In this document: piece by piece, positions 1-11,006 of the stretch | How positions within the stretch are numbered: the first letter of the stretch is position 1 | Layout: every line of letters starts with the position of its first letter | Source of the DNA: Eremophila alpestris peregrina | Taxonomy: Eukaryota; Chordata; Aves; Passeriformes; Alaudidae | Assembly (NCBI GenBank): GCA_009792885.1 | Contig: WMCF01000009.1 | Span: 375,478-439,477 of the forward strand | DNA length: 64,000 nt | Direction: 5' to 3' | Translations under genes and position numbers: made by a program | Notes under the pieces: generated by a model | What the model was told of the DNA's origin: nothing | What the model saw: only the letters and a program-made list of their open reading frames with translations | The model's database searches: none

Positions 1-958
1 TCCTCCATATGATCAGCACTGCTGGGCTCTAGTATTACCATGCTTTGTCAATGTTAACGTAATGGCAAATGATGAAGATGCCCTTTAGCAGGAAATGCTG
101 CTGGCCCTTAATAATAAACAATTTTTTTGCACCTCAAATGACTTCTATACATACAAGTTGAGTCAACCCCTGAAGAGAACCTGTACCTTCTCATTACAGG
201 GCAGCAGTAGTGAGAAAGCAATTCACCAAGCTGTAGGGTTTGCAATCACCCATATTTTCTGCTATGAGTAAATAACCCCAATTGATTTAATCATAAAAGA
301 ATAACAGGAAAACTACATTGATTTCTAAATCCCTAATGTGAACATCAGAATATATTGACTAAGTAGCATGTAAAAAGGTTTTATCCATTTGTATGAACTG
401 AAGAAATATCAATATTTGATCATTACTCTAACAAAAAATTACAACAATTTTCAGTCATCTCAAAAAGGACTGAAGTTGCATTATGTAGTGCTATGGTTCA
501 GTCTACAGGGTGAAAGTGATAATGCTCCATTGTATTCATCGGCCAAGAAGAGAAGAATCCATATTTCAGGCAAATGCACCTCCTATTTATTGTTATAGGC
601 TACTTACATAACCCCATAGAAGTGGTAAATAATACAGAATTGTTTTTATTAAAGAAACTAGCTAGTAATAGAAGATGTTAGTCCTGTAACTGTGATCACC
701 ACAACAAATGATAAGTGCTACTCAAACCAACCTCTGTCAAAATAGCAAAATAAGAATATAGCACTTTTTTAAAAAATACAATGCGTTCCTTGTGGAGATG
801 TCAAAAATATTTTGGCTCATATAATAACCTTAAATTGATCTTAATTTGCAGTGCAAGACTAAGGAACAAAATTTAGTGATACTACTTAGAGAAAGCTAAC
901 CTGTCCACTTTTTGGTTTTGCTTTGTTAGCTTTTTTTTTGTTTTGCTTTTGTTTTTAC

Positions 959-1007
959 ATTTAGGGCGGATGTCAGGGTTGTAGTCCTCTTCAGTGCAGG
1001 TGGTCAC
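959..1007 (-). other. Candidate minus-strand exon (very tentative)
   Basis: On the minus strand a pyrimidine-rich tract ending CTGCCTTCCAG sits directly before an open stretch that reads VTTCTEEDYNPDIRPKC. The codons look protein-like and contain three CpG-free acidic/aromatic positions, but I do not recognise the family. A weak donor (AAAT then GTAAAA) would end a 49-bp exon at 959. A second possible donor near 898 would extend it through a lysine-rich, A-rich stretch that looks like simple sequence. No neighbouring exon in a compatible phase was found. A pseudoexon is the more likely explanation. Confidence 0.15.
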
Positions 1008-3462
1008 CTGGAAGGCAGAGCAGAAAGAACTCTGTGGCAAGCCAATTCTTTTACAAACAACTGCTAGAGAAGGAAAAATCCTAAACTGCACAGGCAATGA
1101 CATCCTATTCCATTGAAATTTTCTTTATGCTGTCAAAGAAAAATTTCACATGGACTGAAAATCCTACAATTTAGCACCAGCTTTTTTTCTGGAGGATCCA
1201 ATGGGCACAGCTACACCAGTGATACAGTGAGCTGGTGGAGACCTCTTTGGTGGAAATTCGCTTTGTATCTACAGGAATCTGGTGACACGTGTTTGAACGT
1301 GCCACTAATGGTTTCTCCCTGGGTGGAATTGGGGCAGAAGACACACACGTGGGCATGAGGAACCTCCCTGTGAAGCAGAGCCAGTGTCCTCCAGCAGCAA
1401 GCACCATCCACAGGCACAGGGCACACTTGGGACAGTGGCCAAAGCGAACTTCATTGCCAGTAAAACTATGAGATAGTCACAAGATCCTAGACTCAAAATG
1501 GCTTCTAGCAAGTCAAACTCCTTCCCTCTTTGCACTTCACCAGTTAGCAATGTAGGTATTCCTACATCCCATCCTCATGATCAATGACGGCTTCGCCAGG
1601 GAATTTTGAAGATCACTTAAGAGCCCAAGAAGATTAAGGAGGATTCAGGTGTAGCTAGAGCAAGCAAAAAGATAAAACTCTGCTTTTGGGGACACAAAAC
1701 AGACAGTAGAGGTTATTCCAAACCCCAAAGTTTCAGTCCTTTAGGAACTATTAGAGAATGTGTTCCTCTGCAACCAGAATGAGCAGCTTGCTCTGCAAGA
1801 CAAAATCTGCTGAAAAAAGTTTCAGGAGCAGGTTTATGATACAGCTAATCTAAGGTGAAAACCCCTTGGAAGAAGCTTGTGAAATAGGAAAAAAGCAAAT
1901 GGGGAAAATAGTTATTCAACCTATTTGGCACATCAAAACAAAACCAGGAGAGGTAAGAAGATAAACTGAGAAATGAAGTGAGCAAATTCCTGTGAAGTGG
2001 ATGAATATGTATCTGAGTTGAAACATCTAGAAAATTGCAAGTTCAGTTAGAACTCAGATTTGAAGTCATGTAAGTCACAGGAAAGATTATAATTCTTTTC
2101 ATTGACTTTGAATTAATTTTTAAAACCTTTGCTAAACAGAAAAAGCATTGCAGCATGAATTAGGAACTTCAGGATCTAACATGTTGTGTACCTTTTAGCT
2201 GGTCCATTGAAAGTACCTTTCCTCTGTCATTTTAAAAACAGTTGAGACACATGGTTTTTCACAGAGATGGCAAAATATCAGGATTTTATAAACTTTATCA
2301 AGTATAAGACTATAAGTCTGTTCATGAATAGAAGGTTTTATATTATGGCTCTGTTTGGAAAAAAAAATGAGCATTACTTCAGTCAGCATTATTTAAACTG
2401 CAGATTTGTTTGTGATGTGGGTGCATGTGCAATGGGCTAGAGAAAGGTCAACTGATTGCACTTTAATTGTGAGCAACTTTTAATGCAGTAGACACTTAAA
2501 GAGCTGCAAAATCAAGAAACATTTGTTATTCTGTGTAGGTGAGAAAAAATCTTGTTTTGGTGCTGTTTAATATTCTACATGTAGTTAATCTAGACCAATA
2601 CATAATTATTATAATAATTTTTGATGGCAAAATAGTAGCTTGAAAGAAACACTGTATATGCTAACCTGTCATCTTTAGATATAGTAACTAAATGGAGTAT
2701 ATAATTCATGGTCGATATGTATTGAAAGTTAAATAATAATATCCTTAATAATTCTTTGTTGCTTGGCTGTACAGACCTTAGCAAGCCAAAGTCTTTGCTG
2801 TTTTATCTAATTTCTTGAAAGGAACCATTCATGCCATATCCAGTTTTGGTCCTTCATCTCTGAAATTCATCTCAGTTTGGAGCAGAATCTTATGATGGGC
2901 AAGTCATGACAACTCTGCACTGGTCATTAGAGAAGCAGCAGCTTTTTATGCTACTTTCCCTGTGACTTCAAATATAGCTTTGTTTGCTATGGGTTAAGAT
3001 GGTTACATGCTCAATTGCATGTATAAAGCAAAGACTACAGAATTTATTTGCTGCAGACAGTATAAATGTGAGCTCTCACTTAAATATTTTGTTTTAAAAG
3101 GATAGTAAACCCAGATTTCTGAAAAGTACAGAATTAAGAAAACTTTTCAATCTCCAGTTGTGAAACTAAAAAGTTGTATATTTGAGCTACTTTCTGAGTT
3201 CTCTGTAGTGAATAAAGCAGTAGAGATGAAGAATTTAAACTGAAAAAGACCTGCTGGCCAATTATTTCTTGTCCTGAAAATAGGCTTCTCCAGAAAAGCA
3301 GGAAAGTGCTTTGTCCAGCTGGGATCCACACTGGGATGAGGTTCAAAAATTACACATAAAGGTGGTGCTCCGTCATATTTTTGGGAACCACAGTAGCTAT
3401 AACATGACCCTTAACATGATTGTGTGGTTGAACTATTTGGAGATGGCTGTACAGTTACTTAC

Positions 3463-3521
3463 TCTCCATATTTCCTAATGTATTTCTGCCTGGAAATACA
3501 GTAGCTTCTCCACATGCGTCC
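3463..3521 (-). other. Possible pseudoexon, minus strand
   Basis: The minus strand has an acceptor (TTCTTCTGCAG) at 3522-3527 and a perfect GTAAGT donor at 3457-3462 around 59 bp that is open in one frame. The peptide is rich in arginine and tyrosine and resembles nothing I know. It is included because both splice signals are good. Pairs of this quality arise by chance in vertebrate introns. Confidence 0.1.
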
Positions 3522-3812
3522 CTGCAGAAGAACACCAGTTCAGCTGAAATTACTTGGGGTGATTTCAGTGTGAGTCACAGCCAATAGTTTTCATAACCAG
3601 CATATGGACTGGACATTGGGCCCACAAGAACAAATCATGGATGTTTCCATGGTCAATGCCATGGTGAGAAAGTATGACATTTCAGATGCCCAGTAATAGA
3701 AAACATGAAGTCACCCTTTAGATTATTTATTCACTGAAAGGAAAATGCTCTACATTGAAGCAGAAATATTTTATTTCTTTTTAAATCCCTTGCAAAGAAA
3801 CTCAGAACAAGT

Positions 3813-3823
3813 AAAAAAAAAAA

Positions 3824-3863
<40 letters not shown>

Positions 3864-3889
3864 CAAAACAAACAAACAAAAAAAAAAAA
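3813..3889 (+). repeat. Poly(A) / AAAC-rich simple repeat
   Basis: The tract contains a 37-base uninterrupted A run (3825-3861), followed by AAAC-type units and another A run. It could be the tail of a retroposed sequence. However, there is no AATAAA signal just upstream, no recognisable parent sequence and no target-site duplication that I could match across it. It generates a spurious lysine-rich open frame at 3745-3972. Confidence 0.9.
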
Positions 3890-4518
3890 CTCCTGATGTC
3901 ATCTCTGACTGCCACCACTGGACCGCTACTGATTTACTGTTATACCCTTCCTTGAAAAAAATGAAGCATTGAGAAAGAATTTATCATAGCTTTGTTTTAA
4001 CTGGTCCATCATATGGTGTATCCACTGGTACATTATCACACATGAGCTTTTGGAAGTTGTGTTTTTGTAGCTTAGTTTCTAATCTATTGGATATTAGGTA
4101 ACAGGTACTCTAAAATTCTTTGAGATTTGTATATTAAAAGTCCTTGGCAATGGAGTTTGACTGATCTGTTACCAGATCCAAATTAAAATTCTTGGAAAAA
4201 AAGTCCCTACTTAGGTACATTTAGGTGCTACAAAGCTATTATACTTTTTGTTAAATAAGAGTAATAAAGCATGCTAAAAAGACTCTTACACTAATTTCCA
4301 TGTTTGCTGCACTGTTTTAATACTGTCATAAACCTGTTATAGCTTTAACAGAAATACAATCTGCTGCAGCATATTTTATTTCCAGTGTTGAAATAGAAAG
4401 GCAAAACAGGCAGAACAGGCTAAGTCTTCAGGTTTTTTTCTCATTAAATATTCTGGAATATCTGATCATTAATGGATTTCATCTTTGATTAATGGATTTT
4501 CTCTTTTTTATTTTACAG

Positions 4519-4678
4519 AAAGTGTTTTGGCAGCTGGAACACTTCACATTTATTCTTGGACTCTGGCTGTGGGAGCTAGAGCAGCAGACTGCCGACAGGA
4601 CTCATTGCTGTGTCTGAGCCAGTCTTTCCCACATCCTGATGTTCAGCTTTTTCCAAATGAGAATTTGCTTTTTAATTA
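4519..4678 (+). other. Candidate 3'-terminal exon or exon-like block
   Basis: A strong acceptor (pyrimidine tract ending TTTATTTTACAG at 4518) is followed at once by a GC-richer open stretch of about 53 codons ending at a TAA at 4676-4678. It begins SVLAAGTLHIYSWTL and shows no low-complexity bias. The GC-rich character continues to about 5.2 kb, as in a transcribed terminal exon, and an AATAAA hexamer occurs near 5976. No upstream partner exon or homologue was identified, so it may equally be an untranslated or chance exon-like block. Confidence 0.2.
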
Positions 4679-5903
4679 ACAGGCAAACAAACAAAGAAGG
4701 AGGTTGTTTGTTCTAGGACAAGGAGCTGCTGCTTGTCAGCATCCTAGGACAGCTGGTGCAGGGGTGGAGAAGAAAGAGCTTAATATGGAATTGAGTTTGT
4801 TTGCAGATACTGATCTCATGGTGAGACCCTGGGCAGAGCCTGTGTTCTGGCCTGGGGGAGCCTTTGTTTTTCAGGCTTTGGGCAGCATTCCCACAGTGAC
4901 ATGGAAGCTGCAAGGTCTCCTCCAGCGATCTCTGCTCTGCAGGGCAGGACACTTTCCTTCTGCCCTGCTACAGGGTGGCATCTCCCCTGATGAAGTCCCC
5001 AGCAGGCTCTGTATCAGCATGCTCTACAGCAGCTATTTGCAATCCAGCTTGGGAGTAGCAGAAGTTTTTGGAAGACTGTCAGCAGACATAAATCTGCAGG
5101 TGGTTACTGAGCTACACGGGACCTGCAGCACTGAAGCAATGTGGAGTACCCCTGCCCCAGGAACTGAAATATGCAAAAGATGAACAAAACAGTGTAGTTA
5201 AACTTCCTCTCCCATCAGCTGATCACAAAAATCCTCTAGGGATGTGCCAATAGCAGAAATCTTGCCAGGATAATTACACCACCTTACCCTGTGCCAGCAG
5301 AAAACTGTGGTTTTCATCCAATTCAGAATTTCAGTGTTCTGTGCCCTATCAGTGAAAAATTCACTCTAGGGCCTCCACCTTCACTTCAGGATTTTCCTCT
5401 GAAGCATTTAGATGTGGCTCAAGCTCTCTTTTGGAAGTGGTCATTTATGTGGAGTAAAACACCAGTTTACCTGATAAAGCACCCCATGTTTTAATTATAT
5501 TTGAACATGACTCACTACACACAAATTTGAAACAGTTAAACTGTCTAATAGCTATCCTCAGTATTTATTCCTCAGTGCAATCTTGTGCTTCTGTTGCCTC
5601 TCTGAGAACGTTATATTGCCCAGAGAACTGGGTGTAATTTCCACCAAATCTGTTTGATAGCTACTATAGTTACCACACAGGTGATAAACGGGCCATGTGT
5701 TCTGCAGGAGCCCAGCTATGAAGCAGCACATCACCAACCTGATGCAGTGATAAAACACTTGCTGAGAATGCACCAGTTCAGACTGGAAAGGACTACATAG
5801 GGTTTTTCTCAGCTCTGACCCTCTCTTTCCTTCATCACAGCCATGTCAGCAGAGGTGATGTCAATGTAACTTCGAGTTTTAAAATTTTAAGCACATTGTC
5901 ACA

Positions 5904-5971
5904 CTTACAGTTATAGTGTTACATATTAAGTGCTAAAGCTAAAGCACTCACGTTGCCATAAAAACTGTAAG
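5904..5971. repeat. Nested inverted repeat (imperfect hairpin)
   Basis: The outer arms CTTACAGTT (5904-5912) and AACTGTAAG (5963-5971) are perfect complements. Inner arms AGTGCT (5929-5934) and AGCACT (5943-5948) nest inside them with an 8-base loop. The sequence between inner and outer stems pairs poorly, so this is not a clean microRNA precursor shape, although the total length of 68 bases is in that range. Confidence 0.5.
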
Positions 5972-6744
5972 TCTAGAATAAATGCTCTCACAAGTCAAAT
6001 AAACTAAACCAATAGAAAATATCTTGCCTCTAGCATAACTGCATCTGCATTACTAGTCTTGATACAAAATTTTCAAACAAATTATTTGTGTTGGCACAAT
6101 GTCCCATACCTTATTTTTCTTGAATTCATGACTTTGAGGGCAGGATATTATTTAAAAAACTGCAATGCACTGGAAAAAAAAGCAAGCTCAAAACAGGAGA
6201 TTCGAATAAACAAAAAATGTGTGTGTTTCTTCCATAAGTGGTAGCAGTCTGAAGAATCAATCTTTAGCAGACTTATTATTAGCTGGTACACAGTTGAATA
6301 GCATCCCCTTATGCAAGCCATTTCAATGACACTTTAAGTGAAAAACCAAAAAAAAAGAGTGAAGAATCCCTCATTTTACAAGGCTTCTAAGGGCAGATTT
6401 TCACTTTACTAGTCATAATCATATGTAACTGTAAATTCAAGAAAATTCATACAGATAATCTTCCTTTGGGAAGAAATGTTGGTCTGAGTAAATGCAATTT
6501 GAAAATATTTTCCTTCACTTTGCTTCTAGCTTGCATTCTATCCTGTTAGAGGCAATACAACATAAAATCTTGTCTAGTAGCATTATTTATTTTAAAATAA
6601 CTCAGATCAAATAAGATCTCTTTAATTTGAGAGACAAGTGGCAGGATCTCTTGTTGTTTACTTGATGCATGCTGCTTTTTCTCCTACCTGCTGTTTTCAC
6701 TGGCTGTAAAAATTCATTCACAGCAGGGAAGCCATTGGCCTTAC

Positions 6745-6814
6745 CTGTCTTTAATTTATGTGGCATTTCAAATTGTGCCATCATTGCAGGTGTGGTCAGG
6801 CTTTGTTGAGGCTT
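6745..6814 (-). other. Candidate minus-strand coding exon
   Basis: On the minus strand a pyrimidine tract ending TTTTATTTTAAG is followed by 70 bp open in one frame and then by an ACAG|GTAAGG donor (gt at 6743-6744). The predicted peptide starts KPQQSLTTPAMMAQFEMP. It is varied in composition, with no simple-repeat bias, but I do not recognise it. The exon would end in phase 1. The nearest candidate downstream on the same strand (959-1007) does not join in an open phase, so no gene model is supported. It could be a pseudoexon. Confidence 0.2.
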
Positions 6815-8471
6815 CTTAAAATAAAATTAAAAATTCTGATCTACCTGCTTGAGTCTGTCAAGATCCCATTTGTATGCATGCAGCTAATGTGCTAGAAATA
6901 AAAGCCACAACCTGTCAAATAAACTCCTGCACCTGTATGAAGCAGTTAAATTGTTCCATCTACCATTATTCTCGGAGATCAAAGGGCCCTCACTGTGAGG
7001 GGCTCTGAAGAAATAAAGAAAATGATAGACCTACTTGTCCTTGAGCTAAAAAAGAAGGGGTGGGGGAAAGAAAGAAAAGTGGACCAGTTCAACTACCTGA
7101 AGGAGCTTTTGTTTGGCATGGGCACAACATGAACGCATTCTTTCACATTAAGACCCAAGAGGAAGAAATTCATTCACCCTTATTATAGTGACGTAGCTCT
7201 GGCATTGATGTGTTTTTAACCTTGAATAATTGTTGTCTCTAAAGCTCCAAACAAGTTTTATCCTGTCCACAGGTCAGTTTTGTTACAAAGGCCAATTAGT
7301 GGTGCTACCTTAGCCTGCAGCAAAAAGCCAAGTAATGGTGGGGCATGCCCCATCCAGAGGTGATGAATAGCCTGTAGAGCTATAATTTGAGAAGGGGGGG
7401 TGGGGGGCTTTGAAGCATTTACCTTACATGGAACTCCATTGTCACTGCAGGCTGTTTGATCTTTAAATAATTTACTTAATGATCTCACCATGGGAGCAAT
7501 TGGCAGAGCAAGATTAGGTTGTAAGGGCCTAATGGACATGGGAAAACTTAAAATTACTAGAAGCGAGGTATGTACAGAACAGATTTTTTTTCTCTGTGGA
7601 TTCATGATTTATAAGGGGGGTAAGCTATAAATTATAGTATTTGCTTGATGTGTTCTGGCAGAGGAAACAAGAAGAAATTCTGTGTTTGGTGAATGTTTCA
7701 GGGAGTTTTAATCCTTATTCTTTTAATATTTGTGGTTTTGTTTTGTTTCTCCTTAAAAAAAAAAGGCAACCCAGGGAAATTATTGTTTTATAATAGGTTA
7801 ATAGGTCAGCAATAAAAACCTTTGGCCACTGTGAATAGGCTGTTGTTAAAAGGTCATGGTTAGCATAATATTTCAGTTTTGATAAATAAAGGGTTGGAAA
7901 GTCTGGGTCCAGAGCTTCTGAATGGGAAAAGTGTAGCATGACCCCTTTTATGAAGTAAATATTGTAAAATATGAATTATTAACTCACTTTGCCATCACAC
8001 TTGAAAAGTATGCACCATTTTGTGGATACAGGATTTGGGATACTCTACTCTATCCTGAAAACAAAGCATTTGCCACCAAGGCCCTCCTTTAATTACTTGC
8101 AGATAACAATTGTTCCATTCCGGTGGTATTACACTCATTTACACATAGAATACTAAAAATTAAAAAAAGGAAGTTAATTAGTCCTATGGAAGAATTATAG
8201 AAATTTTAATATAGCTCACTATTTAATCATTTAATATGTGCCTTTGTAGATAGATAGCTTTATGCGAAACTAAAAATGAAGTGTTTGAGACATACTTGCC
8301 TGTTATCTGTAATTTCTAAGACTCTCTATTTTAGGTAATCAAGCATAAGCATTTAAAATGTCTGTATAAATGCAACTAAAACATCTATACAAATGCAAAT
8401 AAAAAGAGCAACATTTTTATCTGAATTGTATGTAGTAGTATCTTTTTGAAAACTTCTTACAAGATGAGCAG

Positions 8472-8492
8472 TTCCTGACTCAGAGTCAGGAA
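8472..8492. promoter_or_regulatory. Perfect 10-bp palindrome containing an AP-1 motif
   Basis: The arms TTCCTGACTC (8472-8481) and GAGTCAGGAA (8483-8492) are exact reverse complements around a single A. The left arm plus spacer contains TGACTCA, the consensus AP-1 (Fos/Jun) site, and the symmetric arrangement resembles extended Maf-type elements. Function is inferred from the motif only. Confidence 0.45.
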
Positions 8493-8621
8493 ACAAATGA
8501 CAGTGTCTCTTATTGGCTTGGATTTATGTGTGACTTAAGTAAGAAAGCTGATCCCACATCCTTTGAGAAATTTGGAATCTTCATTTCTTCAAAGCTCCTG
8601 CACTTTCAAGTGTTCTTTCTC

Positions 8622-8636
8622 TTTTTTTTTTTTTTT
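8622..8636. repeat. Poly(T) tract
   Basis: A run of 15 T in a pyrimidine-rich neighbourhood. No associated retroposon was recognised. Confidence 0.85.
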
Positions 8637-9529
8637 AAGTCCTCTCTTTCCCCCTTTCAAGCCATATACTGAAAATAGAGAGGATTATGGCACAGTAAAT
8701 TCACTGGACTACATGGAAAAAAAGATAACCTGTGAAGAGGGTTGAAAATAGAAAAAAAACCACCACCCTGCAGTTTTACAAAAATATTTAAAAGAAGCAA
8801 CATTGTCTGCAATAGATAAGTTCTATTGTGACAGAGTTGAAGTGTTTAAAGCTGTTGCCTGATGCAGGTCACTGACAAGTGCCTTCACTGAAGATCTAAG
8901 CTCTGTTCTTACCAGTGTTTGACTAAAATTGGGATCTTTGTGGCAGTAACTCTGGGAGCATGTTATTGAAAACATGTTAAAACCTCAAGGTGTCAGATGC
9001 CAATGACAACAGTGAAAGTCCCTGATCCATCTCCTTCTAACCTTAGAGTTCAACCTGATGCACTTCTTGTAGGTTGTCTTGTAGGCTGATCCTTCCTTTT
9101 TGTTGAATTTTGGATGAATTTTGGATGGTCTGACAAAAAGTTTGATGCTGTTTAGAACACTTTGATGACAGTAAAAGTATAGGAGCTGGAAGTGGTCCTG
9201 AAACAGTTCTGTCAGTATAGTCCTGCCACCAAATTTGACTCATTCCAGATGGGTTTGCAAGAAAAGAAAGAAACATTGGAATTGGTACCACAGCTGTCAA
9301 AGTGAAAAAAGTACTCCTGATTACTTAAAAAAAAAAAAGAAGAAATTACAGCATTGGTGGAAATGTAACATAGTGTTGACTTCATTCATTAACATTTGAA
9401 AACAATTGGTATTCAGGTTTGAAAGGTTTACTTTGTTTCACTGCAGACAGTAATAGAAACATGTCAGTTTTATAGTCCCCTCTTCTATTCAATTCATTGC
9501 CTGTTTGATATAAGATACACACCAACCTA

Positions 9530-9770
9530 GGGGCAAAACCTCAGAGGAGATTTAGTTTGGATATCAGAAAAATGTTCTTCACCCAGAGGGTGGCTGAGCA
9601 CTGGAAAAGGCTCCCCAGGTCACAGCACCAACCTGACAGAGTCCAAGTAGTGTTTGGACAATGCTCTCAGGTACCTGGTGTGATTCTTGGGGTGTCCTGT
9701 GCAGGGACAGGAGCTGGACTTGGTGATCCTTTTGGGTGCCTTTCAACTCAGGTTATGCTATAATTCCACA
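9530..9770 (+). mobile_element. CR1 LINE fragment, 3' end
   Basis: The fragment starts in the last part of CR1 ORF2. The plus frame reads DIRKMFFTQRVAEHWKRL, which corresponds to the conserved DIRKNFFT..HWNRLP tail of CR1 ORF2. It continues through the typical 3' untranslated region (GGAGCTGGACTTGGTGATCC, then a TTTCAACTC block) to a degraded terminal repeat near TATAATTCCA. It is 5'-truncated, as most CR1 copies are, and the coding part is too short to be functional. The 3' end differs in wording from the copy at 57.4-58.5 kb, suggesting a different CR1 subfamily. Confidence 0.92.
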
Positions 9771-10394
9771 AAAAAATAAAGCTTAATTAAAAAGTATTTT
9801 AAAGTAATATTTAATGGTTAGTATTAGTGAATTGTTCTAAAACTGGAAGTACATGTTTGCCCTCTCCCTAGTACACCACCAAACTTTTTCCTGTCAAATT
9901 GATTAAATAAACAGTAAATAATTATGAAATTTTTGAGTAGTAATGGGTAGGTGTCCTGAGTTGAAATCAACTGTAAGGAAGAAAAAAAGATCTTTAACTT
10001 AAAAAGAGGTAATGGCTTAAGAAACAGTATTCCTGCCTCATATGAGGGCATGAGACTGGTTATAATTTGTATTGGCTGAAAGTGATAAAGATATTATCAT
10101 TCAGTGCTTTACACCTTAAAGTCATGAATACAAACCCAGTATGATCTTGTATTACCAGAAATAAAAGCAGAAAGATAATAAAAGGGAGAGAGAATAAATG
10201 GGTAACATGCCCAAAACACAGTCAAACACTGAGCAAGAATGAATGAAGTAGAGGAGGATGAAGGCCAGCTGCTGTGGGTTTTTTGCACACAGCAAAGCAA
10301 ATATGATACTCAGCCCTCAAACTGATGCAGTTCACTTGCAGATTTATACCTTGGAAACAGCTGGAGCAAAAAGAAATCTGCTCCAAAAAGAATC

Positions 10395-10418
10395 TTTTTT
10401 TTTTTTTTTTTTTTTTTT
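10395..10418. repeat. Poly(T) tract (24 T)
   Basis: An uninterrupted homopolymer. No CR1 or other retroposon body could be matched next to it in either orientation. Confidence 0.9.
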
Positions 10419-10911
10419 ACCTAACTAATAGAACTTAAGAGCTGCTTGGGAAAAAGAGATACCTTCCAGCAGAGTGCACCACAGAATTGTCCATGGAGTA
10501 TCCCAATGAGGGGAAGATATCCAGAAGTAAGATACGTCAGACAACATGTGCATCTAAAGCTCTCTGTGCTTCACTGGAAACATGAATGATTTCTGGTGGT
10601 AAATCTCTCCCTGAAATCTTCCTTGGAAAAGGCAGAAAAGGCTGCTAGGCATGGGTTAAACAACACCTCAGATGTCTCTCTTCCATGTTAGTCTGGCATC
10701 TTTCCATCTGATTGTTTACATTATTTTATGACATTAATGGAGGAAAAAAAATTAGAAGGTTGAGAATCAAAAAGATACTTTTCAAAAATATGCTTTTTGC
10801 CTGTTAATCCACTGACATACCAAGAATTTCCAATTAATATGTGCAGAGACAGACTTTTGTTTTTTTCCTTCAAGAAGAAATAGTGAATGTATTATATACC
10901 TACTTATCTAA

Positions 10912-10916
<5 letters not shown>

Positions 10917-10942
<26 letters not shown>

Positions 10943-11006
10943 GATAGGAATGTATATATATATACATTCATATATATATATACATTCATACAATGTATAT
11001 ATATAC
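10917..11006. repeat. (TA)n microsatellite with TATACATTCA interruptions
   Basis: A perfect 26-base TA run (10917-10942) is followed by shorter TA runs separated by GATAGGAATG and CATTCA units. The array is internally duplicated around TATATACATTCA. It explains the isoleucine/tyrosine-rich spurious frame at 10841-11119. Perfect TA runs of this kind are self-complementary and prone to cruciform formation and length change. Confidence 0.92.

Larger units (their letters stand above)
1..3812. other. Unique AT-rich non-coding DNA
   Basis: No recognisable gene or transposon was found. The open frames are short (up to about 80 codons), overlap on opposite strands around 1.1-1.5 kb and match no family I know. 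Two perfect CACGTG E-boxes lie at 1286-1291 and 1346-1351. A paired E-box palindrome (CAGGTG-GT-CACCTG) lies at 997-1010. Two short minus-strand intervals with splice-like borders (959-1007 and 3463-3521) are listed separately. The absence of a gene is a judgement by eye; an old or fast-evolving exon could be missed. Confidence 0.6.
3890..9529. other. Unique non-coding DNA with one GC-richer block
   Basis: This is mostly AT-rich unique sequence. The exception is about 4.53-5.20 kb, which is visibly GC-richer and carries the longest open frame of the window (4704-5183, 159 codons, unrecognised). A 20-bp imperfect tandem duplication (ATTAATGGATTT core) occupies 4468-4507. An 11-bp tandem duplication (GAATTTTGGAT) lies at 9105-9126. 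A 115-codon minus-strand open frame at 7258-7605 matches no family I know and has no supporting splice or promoter signal. No transposon was recognised. Confidence 0.55.

Noticed and set aside
3745..3972. Lysine-rich 75-codon frame
   Set aside because: Made by the poly(A) tract at 3.8 kb.
4704..5183. 159-codon plus-strand frame, the longest in the window
   Set aside because: No recognisable domain, no promoter or splice context of its own, and one frame of about this length is expected by chance across six frames of 64 kb. Kept only as part of the GC-rich block observation.
5776..5860. GACTGGAAAGGACTACATAG, which looks a little like a CR1 end
   Set aside because: The neighbouring CR1 signature blocks are absent, so the resemblance is likely chance.
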